Assembly (NCBI RefSeq): GCF_018457175.1
Contig: NZ_JAGFNU010000005.1
Location: forward strand, 62,001-126,000
From: Pseudohalocynthiibacter aestuariivivens
Lineage (GTDB): Bacteria > Pseudomonadota > Alphaproteobacteria > Rhodobacterales > Rhodobacteraceae
Direction: 5' to 3'
DNA length: 64,000 nt
The notes under the pieces were generated by a model. The model was not told the origin of the DNA and made no database searches. It saw only the letters and a list, made by a program, of their open reading frames with translations. This document shows positions 27,609 through 36,467 of the stretch, in pieces. Within the stretch, counting starts at the first letter, position 1. Each line of letters opens with the position of its first letter. A program made the translations under genes and the position numbers.

Positions 27609-29404
27609 CCATCCATCTTCAACGCTGATATAAACGCTTCCTGCGGAATATCCACCTTCCCGAACTGGCGCATCTTCTTTTTCCCAGCCTTCTGCTTATC
27701 AAGCAGCTTTTTCTTCCGGCTCACGTCCCCGCCGTAACATTTCGCCGTCACGTCCTTGCGCATGGCTGACAATGTTTCGCGCGCGATGACCTTGCCGCCG
27801 ATCGCTGCCTGAATCGGGATTTTGAACATATGGCGGGGGATCAGGTCTTTCAGTTTCTCGACCATCGCGCGGCCACGGGTTTCGGCGCGGTCGCGGTGCA
27901 CCATGGTGGAAAGCGCGTCCACCGGCTCGTCATTCACCAGCACCTGCATTTTAACAAGGTGATCCTCGCGATAGCCGATCATCTGATAGTCAAACGACGC
28001 ATAGCCCTTGGTCACAGATTTGAGGCGGTCGTAGAAATCAAACACCACCTCATTGAGCGGCAGGTCGTAAACCACCATTGCGCGGCTGCCTGCATAGGTC
28101 AGGTCTATCTGCATACCCCGGCGGTCCTGGCACAGCTTCAGCACGTCACCAAGGTATTCGTCGGGCACAAGGATGGTCGCCTTGATGCGCGGCTCTTCAA
28201 TATGGTCGACAAAGGTGAGGTCAGGCATGTCTGCGGGGTTGTGCAGTTCCTGCACCGTGCCGTCACGCATGTAGATCTGGTAGATCACCGAGGGCGCGGT
28301 TGTGATAAGGTCGATGTCATATTCGCGCTCGAGCCGGTCGCGGATCACCTCAAGATGCAAAAGTCCAAGAAAGCCGCAGCGAAAACCAAACCCTAGCGCG
28401 GCAGAGGTTTCCATTTCAGAGCTGAAGGACGCGTCGTTGAGCGAGAGTTTGGAGATGGCATCGCGCAGGTCTTCGAATTCGGCATTATCCACCGGGAAGA
28501 GGCCACAGAACACAACGGGCTGAGAGGGTTTGAAACCGGGAAGCGCCGCCTCACAGCCTTTCTTTTCGGTGGTGATCGTGTCGCCCACGCGGGTGTCGCG
28601 CACCTGTTTGATCGATGCCGTCAGAAAGCCGATCTCTCCGGGGCCAAGTTCGTCGATCATTTCCATCTGCGGGCGGAACACGCCGATGCGTTCGACCGGG
28701 TGGACAGAGTTGTTTGACATCATGCGAATACGGTCGCCCTTTTTCAGGACACCATCGATGATGCGCACCAGCACGATGACGCCAAGGTAGCTGTCATACC
28801 AGCTGTCCACCAGCATGGCCTTCAGCGGTGCGTCACGCTCGCCTTTCGGGGGTGGCAGTTGGGTGACGATGGCTTCAAGCGTTTCGCGGATGCCCTGCCC
28901 GGTTTTGGCAGAGACCTGAAGCGCGCCTGTCGCGTCTATCCCGATCACGTCCTCGATCTGCTCGGCCACGCGGTCACAATCAGAGGCTGGCAGGTCGATC
29001 TTGTTCAGGACCGGCACAATCTCGTGATCCGCGTCAATCGCCTGATAGACGTTGGCCAGCGTCTGCGCCTCAACCCCTTGGGTCGAGTCGACAACCAGCA
29101 AAGAGCCTTCAACCGCCCGCATGGAGCGTGAGACCTCATAGGCGAAATCGACGTGGCCGGGGGTGTCGATCAGGTTCAGAACATAGTCCTGCCCATCATC
29201 CGCTTTGTAGTCAATCCGGACGGTGTTCGCCTTGATGGTGATGCCGCGTTCGCGTTCAATATCCATCGCGTCCAGAAGCTGGGCTTTCATATCACGGTCT
29301 TTCACCGTACCCGTCTCCTGGATCAGACGATCAGCCAGCGTTGATTTACCGTGGTCGATATGCGCCACGATGGAGAAATTGCGGATTTTGCTAAGGTCGG
29401 TCAT
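27605..29404 (-). CDS. lepA: Elongation factor 4 (LepA) GTPase
   Basis: A 599-residue translational GTPase that acts on stalled ribosomes and promotes back-translocation or initiation. G motifs: AHIDHGKS (G1), RERGITIK (G2 region), DTPGHVDF (G3), NKIDLP (G4). The C-terminal LepA-specific domain ends with [18 protein letters not shown], the basic tail that contacts tRNA. Full family length. GC-rich codon use. The ribosome site ahead of ATG 29404 is not obvious. Confidence 0.97.
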   Translation of the reverse strand: MTDLSKIRNFSIVAHIDHGKSTLADRLIQETGTVKDRDMKAQLLDAMDIERERGITIKANTVRIDYKADDGQDYVLNLIDTPGHVDFAYEVSRSMRAVEGSLLVVDSTQGVEAQTLANVYQAIDADHEIVPVLNKIDLPASDCDRVAEQIEDVIGIDATGALQVSAKTGQGIRETLEAIVTQLPPPKGERDAPLKAMLVDSWYDSYLGVIVLVRIIDGVLKKGDRIRMMSNNSVHPVERIGVFRPQMEMIDELGPGEIGFLTASIKQVRDTRVGDTITTEKKGCEAALPGFKPSQPVVFCGLFPVDNAEFEDLRDAISKLSLNDASFSSEMETSAALGFGFRCGFLGLLHLEVIRDRLEREYDIDLITTAPSVIYQIYMRDGTVQELHNPADMPDLTFVDHIEEPRIKATILVPDEYLGDVLKLCQDRRGMQIDLTYAGSRAMVVYDLPLNEVVFDFYDRLKSVTKGYASFDYQMIGYREDHLVKMQVLVNDEPVDALSTMVHRDRAETRGRAMVEKLKDLIPRHMFKIPIQAAIGGKVIARETLSAMRKDVTAKCYGGDVSRKKKLLDKQKAGKKKMRQFGKVDIPQEAFISALKMDG

Positions 29405-29551
29405 GATTGGGGATATGATTGGGTTTTAAGGGTTGGTCAAGCGGGGTTGAACCTGTAGCCCTGCATTGAAAGGTTATCTGCGGGTTTTGAGCAATATTGA
29501 ACGCCTTTCAACGACGAGAATTACAAACTGAACAAGTCGAAGGAAAATTCC

Positions 29552-29860
29552 ATGCCAAACTACATCCTTGCCTATCACGGCGGCGCACAGCCTGAGACCC
29601 CGGAAGAAGGGGCAAAGCATATGCAGCGGTGGCGGACGTGGCTGAGCGATCTGGGCGATGCGGTGGTGAACCCCGGAACACCCTTGGGGAAATCGACCTT
29701 TGTCAGTGCTGGCGGTGTGATGACCGACGGCGGGCCAGAGGCGCTGACCGGGTTTTCGGTTGTAAGTGCCGACAGTATGGAAGCCGCGCTTGAAATGGCA
29801 AAGGCCTGTCCGTTTGTCGAAATCGGCACGCTTGAGGTTGCGGTGATGAAGGAAATGTAG
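29552..29860 (+). CDS. YCII-related domain protein
   Basis: A 102-residue single-domain protein of the YCII/DGPF superfamily, dimeric alpha-beta barrel folds that include enzymes and domains linked to ECF sigma factors. The fold pattern is visible as MPNYILAYHGG, the helix MQRWRTWLSDLG, GKSTFVSAGGV, GFSVVSADSMEAALEMAKAC and GTLEVAVMKEM. GAAGGAAAA precedes ATG. It is a lone gene, between lepA and an MFS gene; role unknown. Confidence 0.8.
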   Translation: MPNYILAYHGGAQPETPEEGAKHMQRWRTWLSDLGDAVVNPGTPLGKSTFVSAGGVMTDGGPEALTGFSVVSADSMEAALEMAKACPFVEIGTLEVAVMKEM

Positions 29861-30036
29861 CGTACTGCATATCGCCATTACGCCTGCAGCCTGCTACCGT
29901 CGTGTGTAATCACGAAAATTTGAGCAAAAATAACGACATGCCAAAATGTCGCAACTGGCGCAGAATACGATCTGTGAGAGGGCCAGCTTTGGGGGAGACG
30001 CGACTTTGAGTCGCCCCATTTCTGAGCGAGCCCTCG

Positions 30037-31284
30037 ATGTTAGAACGCCGCATTCCCGAATGGCTTCGGCATGCACCCGCCCCAAGTGTGCGGGGCTTTG
30101 CCATTCTTGCGGGAATAGAGGCAGTTGCGCGGGGCATTCTGGTGTCGGTTTTTCCGCTGGCGATGTACCGCGCGTTGCAGGACGCAAGCGTTGTATCCGA
30201 AGTCTATTTCCTTGTGGGGATCGCCTCTCTGATCACCGGACTTATGGTACCCTGGCTCACCCGGTTTATCCCGCGCCGCTGGGTGTACTCAATCGGTGTG
30301 GCGATGTATTTCTGTGGCTCGTGTCTCGCGATTTTGAATGAGCCGGTCGCGATGGTTGCTGCGTTGATGCTCAACACCATTTCTATTGTCATCGTCTTTG
30401 TCTGCTTCAACGCCTACGTCCTTGATTACATTTCCAAGATCGAGCTTGGCAAAGCCGAAACCCAGCGCATGTTTTTCAGCGCGCTTGGCTGGACCCTTGG
30501 GCCTGTTTGCGGCGTTATGCTGATGAGATGGTGGGACCCGTTGCCATTTCTGATTGCGGCTGGTGCTTCGCTTGCTTTGTTGATTGTATTCCTCGTCATG
30601 CGGCTCGGAAATGGAAAGCTGATTACCCGGGCGCATAAACCCGCACCGAATCCGCTTGCCTTTGTGCGCCGGTTCTTTGCGCAGCCTCGGCTGATTGCCG
30701 GGTGGATGTTTGCGGTGGTCCGATCCTGCGGATGGTGGGTCTATGTGGTTTATCTGCCAATTTATGCGGTTGAAAACGGGCTGGGTGAACAGACCGGCGG
30801 TATCATGCTTTCGATCACAAATGGGGCGCTGTTCCTGACGCCCTTCATGCTGCGCTGGATACAGCGCTATTCGGTGCGCTATGCGGTGCGTGCGGGGTTC
30901 ATGACAGCCGGGGCATTGTTCTTCTTTGCCGGGGTGTTGTCTTTGCCAGCGCTGGTTGTTGTTGGCCTACTGATGCTTGGGTCCTTCTTCCTTATCCTGC
31001 TTGACGTCTGCGGTGGCCTGCCGTTCCTGATGGCGGTGAAGCCTTCGGAACGCACCGAAATGTCAGCAATTTATTCAAGCTTCCGTGATGTATCCGGTAT
31101 TCTGACCCCCGGTGCGGTTTGGCTGGTTTTATTGATCGCGCCCTTGTCCGGGTCCTTCGTTGCGGCAGGTGCCGGGCTGTTTGGTGCATGGATGATCGCC
31201 GGAAAGCTGCACCCAAGGCTGGGGCAGGCGAAAACGATGAAAGTGCAAGAACCATATGAGGCGGACCAGCTTGCGGCGGAGTAA
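30037..31284 (+). CDS. MFS transporter
   Basis: A 415-residue integral membrane protein with about 12 hydrophobic segments, e.g. YFLVGIASLITGLMVPWL, VAALMLNTISIVIVFVCFNA and ALVVVGLLMLGSFFLILLDV, and a loop in the middle (LGNGKLITRAHKPAPNPLAF) between the two bundles. Charged loops and the C-terminal cytoplasmic tail fit a major-facilitator exporter. Substrate unknown. No good ribosome site is seen before ATG 30037, so an alternative start is possible. It converges on the Lrp-type regulator. Confidence 0.85.
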   Translation: MLERRIPEWLRHAPAPSVRGFAILAGIEAVARGILVSVFPLAMYRALQDASVVSEVYFLVGIASLITGLMVPWLTRFIPRRWVYSIGVAMYFCGSCLAILNEPVAMVAALMLNTISIVIVFVCFNAYVLDYISKIELGKAETQRMFFSALGWTLGPVCGVMLMRWWDPLPFLIAAGASLALLIVFLVMRLGNGKLITRAHKPAPNPLAFVRRFFAQPRLIAGWMFAVVRSCGWWVYVVYLPIYAVENGLGEQTGGIMLSITNGALFLTPFMLRWIQRYSVRYAVRAGFMTAGALFFFAGVLSLPALVVVGLLMLGSFFLILLDVCGGLPFLMAVKPSERTEMSAIYSSFRDVSGILTPGAVWLVLLIAPLSGSFVAAGAGLFGAWMIAGKLHPRLGQAKTMKVQEPYEADQLAAE

Positions 31285-31292
31285 TCCGTCTG

Positions 31293-31751
31293 CTAGCGCG
31301 CAATCGGCAGGGCCTGGCGCTGGATCATCGTCCGCAAGGTAAAGCTGGATCGCATGGTCCGGATACCCGGCACCCGCATGAGCCGATGTTCGAGGAAGCT
31401 GTCAAAATCTGTCAGGTCACGCGCAACAACGCGAAGCAGGATATCGCGCGACCCGGTCATCAGGAAGCATTCCATCACTTCGTCAAACTTGCGAACTGCG
31501 TCTTCAAAGGCGTCAAGCGCATCGCGTGACTGACGCTCAAGCTCAACAGCAATGAATATGCTGACAGGCAAACCAAGTTTCGCCTGATCGATACGCGCGG
31601 TGTATCCGGCAATGACGCCGGACTTTTCCAAAATTGCCACGCGCCGGGCGCAGGGTGTTGGGGAAAGGCCAACCTTTTCAGACAAATCAACCAGCTTTAT
31701 CCGCCCATCTTCCTGAAGCGCGGCAACAATTTTTCTGTCGATAGAATCCAT
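31293..31751 (-). CDS. Lrp/AsnC-family transcriptional regulator
   Basis: A 152-residue regulator with an N-terminal HTH (DRKIVAALQEDGRIKLVDLS, EKVGLSPTPCARRV) and a C-terminal RAM ligand-binding domain (GLPVSIFIAVELERQ, ECFLMTGSRDILLRVVA). It is transcribed divergently from leucine dehydrogenase with 121 bp between start codons, an arrangement usual for amino-acid-responsive control of a catabolic gene. Two near-identical direct repeats in that gap are candidate binding sites. The likely ligand is a branched-chain amino acid. Confidence 0.92.
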   Translation of the reverse strand: MDSIDRKIVAALQEDGRIKLVDLSEKVGLSPTPCARRVAILEKSGVIAGYTARIDQAKLGLPVSIFIAVELERQSRDALDAFEDAVRKFDEVMECFLMTGSRDILLRVVARDLTDFDSFLEHRLMRVPGIRTMRSSFTLRTMIQRQALPIAR

Positions 31752-31756
31752 ATTTT

Positions 31757-31799
31757 CACTAAATTTTCGTTATAATCTAGAGTTTATCACTAAAATTTC
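31757..31799. promoter_or_regulatory. Direct-repeat operator candidate between the Lrp-type regulator and leucine dehydrogenase
   Basis: CACTAAATTTTC (31757-31768) and CACTAAAATTTC (31788-31799) differ at one base and are 31 bp apart, about three turns of the helix. They lie in the AT-rich divergent promoter region, where Lrp/AsnC proteins bind as multimers. Confidence 0.55.
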
Positions 31800-31872
31800 T
31801 GGTTTAAAAGATCAGATTAGCTGAAATCTCCAATCTGACAGTGGTACATAGCGCCAAAGGGAGACCCGTCAA

Positions 31873-32922
31873 ATGAAACTCACGTCCATACCGTCTGAAA
31901 CGCACGAGGAAATCTATCGTGTCGCAGATCCTTCTGTCGGGCTGGTTGGTTTTATTGCGCTGCACTCAACACAGCTTGGCCCCGCAGCAGGCGGGCTTCG
32001 GATGCGCCCCTATACCCACGAAGCAGAGGCACTGCGTGATGTGGAACGGTTGTCAGAAGGTATGACCTACAAGAACGCTGCCGCAGGTTTGCCATTGGGT
32101 GGCGGTAAAGCCGTGATTATTGGCGATCCGCTTACGCAGAAAACACCGGAGCTGCTGGCAAGCTTTGGACAAGCGATCAACGCTTTGGCAGGCCGTTACT
32201 GGACCGCTGAAGACATGGGATTGACCCCTGCCGATATGGCACGGCTGGCCGTTGAAACGCAATATGTCGCCGGTTTGGCAGATGGTGAGTTTGCCAGTGG
32301 CGACCCCTCGCCCATCACCGCACGCGGCATCTTTAATGCGATCCGCACAGCGCATCGTCATAAAAACGGAACAGACTCGCTTTCAGGTGTGGTTGTGTCA
32401 GTTCAGGGCCTTGGCAATGTTGGCTTCCATCTCTGCCAACTGCTTTCCAACGCTGGCGCGCATCTGATTGTCACCGATGTGAATAAAACGCGTGTTGAGC
32501 AGGCCGTGCGCGACTTTGGTGCGACCGCTGTTGAACTGGACCAGATCTACGGGGTTGTTGCAGATGTTTTCGCACCTTGCGCGATTGGTGGCATTCTGAA
32601 CCCCGAAACCATTCCACAGCTTAAAGTTGGTATCGTTGCGGGTGGCGCGAATAACCAGCTGGTGGGCGTAGAGGACGGCACAGCACTGCATGAACGCGGC
32701 ATTCTTTATGCACCCGATTTTGTTGCAAACGGCGGCGGGATTATCAACGTCGCGACAGAAATTCTGAAAATCCGGAAATCGCAAGAATGGGTTGCTGAAA
32801 AGCTGGATGCACTTGACGCAACGATGGACGCAATCCTGACTCAGGCGCGAGTTGAGAACACGAGCCCGAATGCGGTTGCCATTATAACGGTTGCTGCGAA
32901 AATGGCACGTGCAGCTGCCTGA
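31873..32922 (+). CDS. ldh: Leucine dehydrogenase (Glu/Leu/Phe/Val dehydrogenase family)
   Basis: A 349-residue NAD-dependent amino-acid dehydrogenase that deaminates leucine and other branched-chain amino acids to keto acids. The N-terminal catalytic domain shows GPAAGGLRMRPY, the lysine-containing GLPLGGGKAVI and TAEDMGLTPADM. The Rossmann domain has VSVQGLGNVGFHLC, followed by APCAIGGILN and IVAGGANNQL. AAGGGAG precedes ATG 31873. Leu dehydrogenase is favoured over Phe dehydrogenase by length and by the divergent Lrp-type regulator, but substrate choice is not proven by sequence. Confidence 0.9.
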   Translation: MKLTSIPSETHEEIYRVADPSVGLVGFIALHSTQLGPAAGGLRMRPYTHEAEALRDVERLSEGMTYKNAAAGLPLGGGKAVIIGDPLTQKTPELLASFGQAINALAGRYWTAEDMGLTPADMARLAVETQYVAGLADGEFASGDPSPITARGIFNAIRTAHRHKNGTDSLSGVVVSVQGLGNVGFHLCQLLSNAGAHLIVTDVNKTRVEQAVRDFGATAVELDQIYGVVADVFAPCAIGGILNPETIPQLKVGIVAGGANNQLVGVEDGTALHERGILYAPDFVANGGGIINVATEILKIRKSQEWVAEKLDALDATMDAILTQARVENTSPNAVAIITVAAKMARAAA

Positions 32923-33088
32923 AAGACCCAAACTGCGACCTGAAAACTGCAAACTCGTTTTAGACAGCAAATTGCGCAATATGTGATTTGAAAACTGCTG
33001 AAAATTCAGTCATGATTTCGCTAATGAGCAATCCTGTTCGGATGACACGGGGGATAACCCCGGCGCCGATAGAGGTACGAGGCAGAAC

Positions 33089-33394
33089 ATGAAACGAATT
33101 TTTGCGGGTCTGTTGATCTATGCAATTGCGGCACCCGCTGTTCAGGCGGGTACAATTGAGCGCGCCTGTCTTCAGTCTGATCGACGTGGTGCAAGCCGCG
33201 CTTTGTGTGGCTGTATTCAGGACGTTGCGAACCTGACGCTGAACAGCACGGACCAGCGCCTGGCAGCCTCTTTTTTTCAGATGCCGCACCGCGCGCAGGA
33301 AATTCGCCAGTCAGACCGGCGAAGCGATGAACGCTTCTGGGAACGCTACAAGGAATTTGGCTCTGCGGCCGAGGTTTACTGCTCTCCCAACTGA
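33089..33394 (+). CDS. Small secreted cysteine-containing protein
   Basis: A 101-residue protein with an N-terminal signal peptide (MKRIFAGLLIYAIAAPAVQA, cut after AQA) and a mature part of about 80 residues with four cysteines (ACLQ, LCGCI, YCSPN), so disulfides in the periplasm are expected. Small proteins of this kind are common in Rhodobacterales; I do not know the function. GAGGCAG precedes the ATG. Its last 19 bases overlap the convergent phosphatase gene. Confidence 0.7.
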   Translation: MKRIFAGLLIYAIAAPAVQAGTIERACLQSDRRGASRALCGCIQDVANLTLNSTDQRLAASFFQMPHRAQEIRQSDRRSDERFWERYKEFGSAAEVYCSPN

Positions 33395-33834
33395 GCAATC
33401 AGGCCGCGTGACGCCGCCTCAACCAAATCAAGTGCTTCGTTAAAATCACGAGTGTAGTAAGGGTCCGGCACCTCTTTGCGGCCTGTTTCGGGTGCATAAT
33501 CCAGAAACAGGCGAACGGGAGTTGTACTGCCAGTTGGACGCAAGGCTTCGATATCGGCGATGTTGCTGCCGTCCATTCCGATGATAAGGTCGAATTGGGC
33601 GAAATCCGTTGGGTGAATCTGTCGCGCACGTAAATCTGAAAGGTCATAGCCGCGCGCAATCGCCGCCTCCTGCATTGGACCGTAGGGCGGATTATCAGTG
33701 TGCCAGCCAGCAGTCCCAGCACTTTCCACGTCAACAGTTACCCCAGCGCTATTTGCGAGCGTGCGAAACACCCCTTCAGCCGAAGGCGAGCGACAGATAT
33801 TTCCAAGGCAGACAAAGAGAACACGATGCGTCAT
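33376..33834 (-). CDS. Low-molecular-weight protein-tyrosine phosphatase
   Basis: A 152-residue LMW phosphatase. The P-loop VCLGNICRSPSAE at the N-terminus is the C(X)5R signature, and DPYYTRDFNEALD contains the general-acid aspartate. Length fits the family. Bacterial members dephosphorylate tyrosine kinases or arginine in proteins, often linked to exopolysaccharide control, but no BY-kinase gene lies nearby. ATG 33834 is chosen because the P-loop must start close to the N-terminus; 8 extra residues upstream are not typical. Confidence 0.92.
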   Translation of the reverse strand: MTHRVLFVCLGNICRSPSAEGVFRTLANSAGVTVDVESAGTAGWHTDNPPYGPMQEAAIARGYDLSDLRARQIHPTDFAQFDLIIGMDGSNIADIEALRPTGSTTPVRLFLDYAPETGRKEVPDPYYTRDFNEALDLVEAASRGLIAQLGEQ

Positions 33835-33913
33835 TGGGTTTGCTCCTGATCGACACACGCAGTCTTAATGCGCGCAACGACCGGAGAACAGGGAAACCCG
33901 CGAAACGAAAAGA

Positions 33914-33933
33914 GGCTGCGCCTTGACGCAACC
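33914..33933. terminator. Hairpin terminator between the copper chaperone and the phosphatase
   Basis: On the minus strand GGTTGCG pairs with CGCAGCC (one G-U) around a six-base loop, then TCTTTT. It closes the PCu(A)C gene. Confidence 0.55.
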
Positions 33934-33959
33934 CCGTTTTGTTAAATGTGTGAAATGGT

Positions 33960-34406
33960 TTACCGGTTCAGATCGACCGGAATTTCCACCACCATTTCAC
34001 CCGCCTTTTCAAATGTCAGGGTAACGGTCACAACGTCGCCGTTATTCAGGCTGCGGTTTAACCCCATGAACATGACGTGGTCACCACCACGTTCCAGCAT
34101 GTGAGTTTCACCTGCCTGAATCACGAACCCTTCTTCGACATGGGACATCTGCATAACACCGCTGCCCATGTCTTTGTGGGTGTGCAATTCAACACGCGCC
34201 GCCACATCAGAGGTGACTGAAAGCAGCCTGTCGTCGTCGGGTGTGTGGTTGCTGATTTCCATAAAGGCGGCACCCGCCTTGGCGTTAGCACCTGCAGCGC
34301 GGGCGTAGGCATCTTCGACAACGATTGTACCAGTGTCATGCGCTAAGGAAGGCAGGGCTAAACTTACCGCAGCAATTGCGGCCATAAGGATAGATTTGAA
34401 AGACAT
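33960..34406 (-). CDS. Periplasmic copper chaperone PCu(A)C
   Basis: A 148-residue exported protein that carries Cu(I) to cytochrome oxidase assembly. The signal peptide runs to about SLALPSLAHD. The mature domain has the metal ligand pattern H(x)nM..H.M: ELHTHKDMGSGVMQMSHVEE, then ETHMLERGGDHVMFMG. AGGAGAG precedes ATG 34406. A small cysteine-containing protein gene follows upstream in the same direction; a Sco or CtaG gene is not in the window. Confidence 0.9.
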   Translation of the reverse strand: MSFKSILMAAIAAVSLALPSLAHDTGTIVVEDAYARAAGANAKAGAAFMEISNHTPDDDRLLSVTSDVAARVELHTHKDMGSGVMQMSHVEEGFVIQAGETHMLERGGDHVMFMGLNRSLNNGDVVTVTLTFEKAGEMVVEIPVDLNR

Positions 34407-34452
34407 TTGTCTCTCCTGTTATTGAGTTTGGTTTTGGGAAAGTATGGATTTC

Positions 34453-34800
34453 TTAACCAATGCGGGGCGGGCCGCGGGCTTGCAGCGCAAAAAGCGCGGC
34501 ACCAGACATTCCAATTTCTGCCTCGACGACAAAAGCTTGTCCAAATTCAAACTCGGGCATTTCAAACACGAAAGGCGTGTTTAGCGCGTTCAGCAACGAA
34601 AGCGCACAATCCGGGCAAACATGACGAGGCCCAACAGGCTGACCTTCGGAATCAACATCAATGGTGACATAGGCATATCCTGTGCAGATCACTATTTGAC
34701 CTGCAACCAAGGTTTGCCCGCGCGCAACCGCCATCGAAGCACTTGTGAGCGCGATCAACAGCGACAGTGCAATCGCCGATATGAATCGAAGCCTTACCAT
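34453..34800 (-). CDS. Small secreted protein with CxxC, next to the copper chaperone
   Basis: A 115-residue protein with a signal peptide (ISAIALSLLIALTSASMAVA) and a mature domain with three cysteines, including HVCPDCALS and an earlier ICTGYAY. The pattern resembles small metal-related DUF2946-like proteins that sit beside copper genes. The gene ends 46 bases before the chaperone gene on the same strand, so the two may form an operon. ATG 34800 fits best for the signal peptide. Function inferred only from context. Confidence 0.55.
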   Translation of the reverse strand: MVRLRFISAIALSLLIALTSASMAVARGQTLVAGQIVICTGYAYVTIDVDSEGQPVGPRHVCPDCALSLLNALNTPFVFEMPEFEFGQAFVVEAEIGMSGAALFALQARGPPRIG

Positions 34801-34840
34801 ATGCCTGATATAAGCGGCGTTCTTCAGAGTGTCATCAGGC

Positions 34841-34874
34841 AAAAAGAAGCGGCCCCACCAAAAGGCGAGGCCGT
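34841..34874 (-). terminator. Rho-independent terminator after rpmB
   Basis: On the minus strand CGGCCTCGCC pairs with GGTGGGGCCG (two G-U pairs) around TTTT, followed by CTTCTTTTT. Confidence 0.75.
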
Positions 34875-34899
34875 GTTCAAATCCGTCCAGTGAAAGGGC

Positions 34900-35187
34900 T
34901 TAGGCGGTTGCCTGTGCCTTTGCGATATCTTTTTTGATTTTCAGAGCTCCGTCTGAAAGATCAACGTCTTTGGCTTTTGCCAGGAACGCGTCCAGACCAC
35001 CACGGTGGTCAATGGTGCGCAGCGCAGCGGCGGAAATACGCAGTTTGAAAGACCGACCCAGAGCATCAGACATCAGGGTCACATCATTCAGGTTTGGCAG
35101 AAACCGACGACGGGTTCTGTTTTTAGCATGGCTGACGTTGTTGCCAGACATAGGGCCTTTTCCGGTCAATTCGCAGCGGCGCGACAT
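34900..35187 (-). CDS. rpmB: Ribosomal protein L28
   Basis: A 95-residue large-subunit protein. The N-terminal [20 protein letters not shown] and [12 protein letters not shown] are diagnostic of L28, and [20 protein letters not shown] completes the family pattern. This is the long alphaproteobacterial form. GAGGACA lies just before ATG 35187; the frame reaches 35334 but the extra residues lie in the leader. A possible promoter is seen about 90-115 bases upstream, and a good terminator follows. Confidence 0.96.
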   Translation of the reverse strand: MSRRCELTGKGPMSGNNVSHAKNRTRRRFLPNLNDVTLMSDALGRSFKLRISAAALRTIDHRGGLDAFLAKAKDVDLSDGALKIKKDIAKAQATA

Positions 35188-35275
35188 GATTTTGTCCTCG
35201 TCTCGAAGAAACCCAAACGGGCCTCGGTAAGTAAAAGAGGCACCGCTAGCGCGGCACCTTGAATTCTGAAGCTGC

Positions 35276-35304
35276 GGTTTACGTCCATTCACCCGTGCCG
35301 TCAA
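35276..35304 (-). promoter_or_regulatory. Candidate promoter of rpmB
   Basis: On the minus strand TTGACG, 17 bases, TAAACC. The -35 fits well, the -10 is weak, as is common in alphaproteobacteria. Confidence 0.35.
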
Positions 35305-35323
35305 GCGATTCATGCTGCTATAT

Positions 35324-36304
35324 TTAAACAGCATTCAGCTTTGCAATTACCCGCTCTGCGGCAGCCCGGGGCGAGGTAAGACCTTTGGCCACTTCAGTTC
35401 CAAGCTGATCCATCAACGCGCTTAGCTCTTTGTCCTGCGACAGGCGTGCAAGCGCACCAAGGCGGACTTCTTCCTCAAACCAGTGTCGCGCCTGGCTTGC
35501 GCGGCGCGCGTCCCAGTGGCTCGTTTCGCGGCGCCAGTCAGACAAAGTTATCATATCAGCCCAGGCGTCTTCCAGGCCACCTTCTTGCAGTGCGGATACG
35601 GTTCTTGCCTTTGGAAAATTGTCAGGGTCTTGCGGCCGCTTACGCAGCAGGCGCAACGCCCCGGCATAATCCGCGCAGGTACGCATGGCTGCTGGCTTAA
35701 GCTCGCCATCTGCCTTGTTTACCAGAATGATATCGGCGATTTCCATGATCCCGCGCTTCACGCCCTGCAGTTCATCCCCACCCGCAGGTGCAAGCAGAAG
35801 AACAAACAGATCTGACATTTCCGCGACAACGGTTTCAGATTGCCCTACCCCAACGGTCTCAATCAGCACCACGTCGTACCCCGCTGCCTCGCAAAGCGCT
35901 ACAGCTTCGCGCGTGCGTCTTGCGACACCACCAAGTTCGCTCTGGCTTGGGGATGGCCTGATAAAGGCGCGCGGATCACGACTCAGCCGCTCCATCCGGG
36001 TTTTGTCACCCAGAATTGATCCTCCTGATCGGGCTGAAGACGGATCAACCGCCAGTACCGCCACACGCAAACCTTTTGCCGTCAGCATCATACCGAAAGA
36101 TTCGATAAATGTGGATTTCCCGACACCAGGTGTGCCCGACAGACCAATCCGCAATGCCTGCCTGTCGCTTCGCTTGACAACATCAAGCAATTCGGCAGCT
36201 TCTGCGCGATGGTCAGGGCGTCGGCTTTCTATCAAAGTGATTGCCCGTGCCAGCGCGCGACGTTCGCCAGCAAGTACCTTTTCTGCGAGTTCTTGTATGT
36301 CCAT
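35324..36304 (-). CDS. meaB: Methylmalonyl-CoA mutase-associated GTPase MeaB
   Basis: A 326-residue SIMIBI-class GTPase that protects and reactivates methylmalonyl-CoA mutase. Walker [16 protein letters not shown] near residue 57; [18 protein letters not shown] is the switch region; the G3-like [10 protein letters not shown] and G4 NKAD ([11 protein letters not shown]) are present; and the C-terminal helical dimerisation arm is there. Older annotation calls this family LAO/AO transport ATPase (ArgK), which is misleading. The mutase genes are not in the window, but PrpE and the epimerase are, so the propionyl-CoA to succinyl-CoA route is present in the organism. Confidence 0.92.
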   Translation of the reverse strand: MDIQELAEKVLAGERRALARAITLIESRRPDHRAEAAELLDVVKRSDRQALRIGLSGTPGVGKSTFIESFGMMLTAKGLRVAVLAVDPSSARSGGSILGDKTRMERLSRDPRAFIRPSPSQSELGGVARRTREAVALCEAAGYDVVLIETVGVGQSETVVAEMSDLFVLLLAPAGGDELQGVKRGIMEIADIILVNKADGELKPAAMRTCADYAGALRLLRKRPQDPDNFPKARTVSALQEGGLEDAWADMITLSDWRRETSHWDARRASQARHWFEEEVRLGALARLSQDKELSALMDQLGTEVAKGLTSPRAAAERVIAKLNAV

Positions 36305-36467
36305 TACGCTTTCGGCCCTTTTAAAGGTCGTGCCAGAAGAATTGGCGATTTGGCTGGTGTCTTGCCTTGTCCGGGGGGGTTATGTCTAGTGCCCACAAAC
36401 AGAAAGACTGGTGCAAAAGACCGCTTTTGGTCTGTTGGTGTGGTGAATGATCACCGATAAGGGACAC

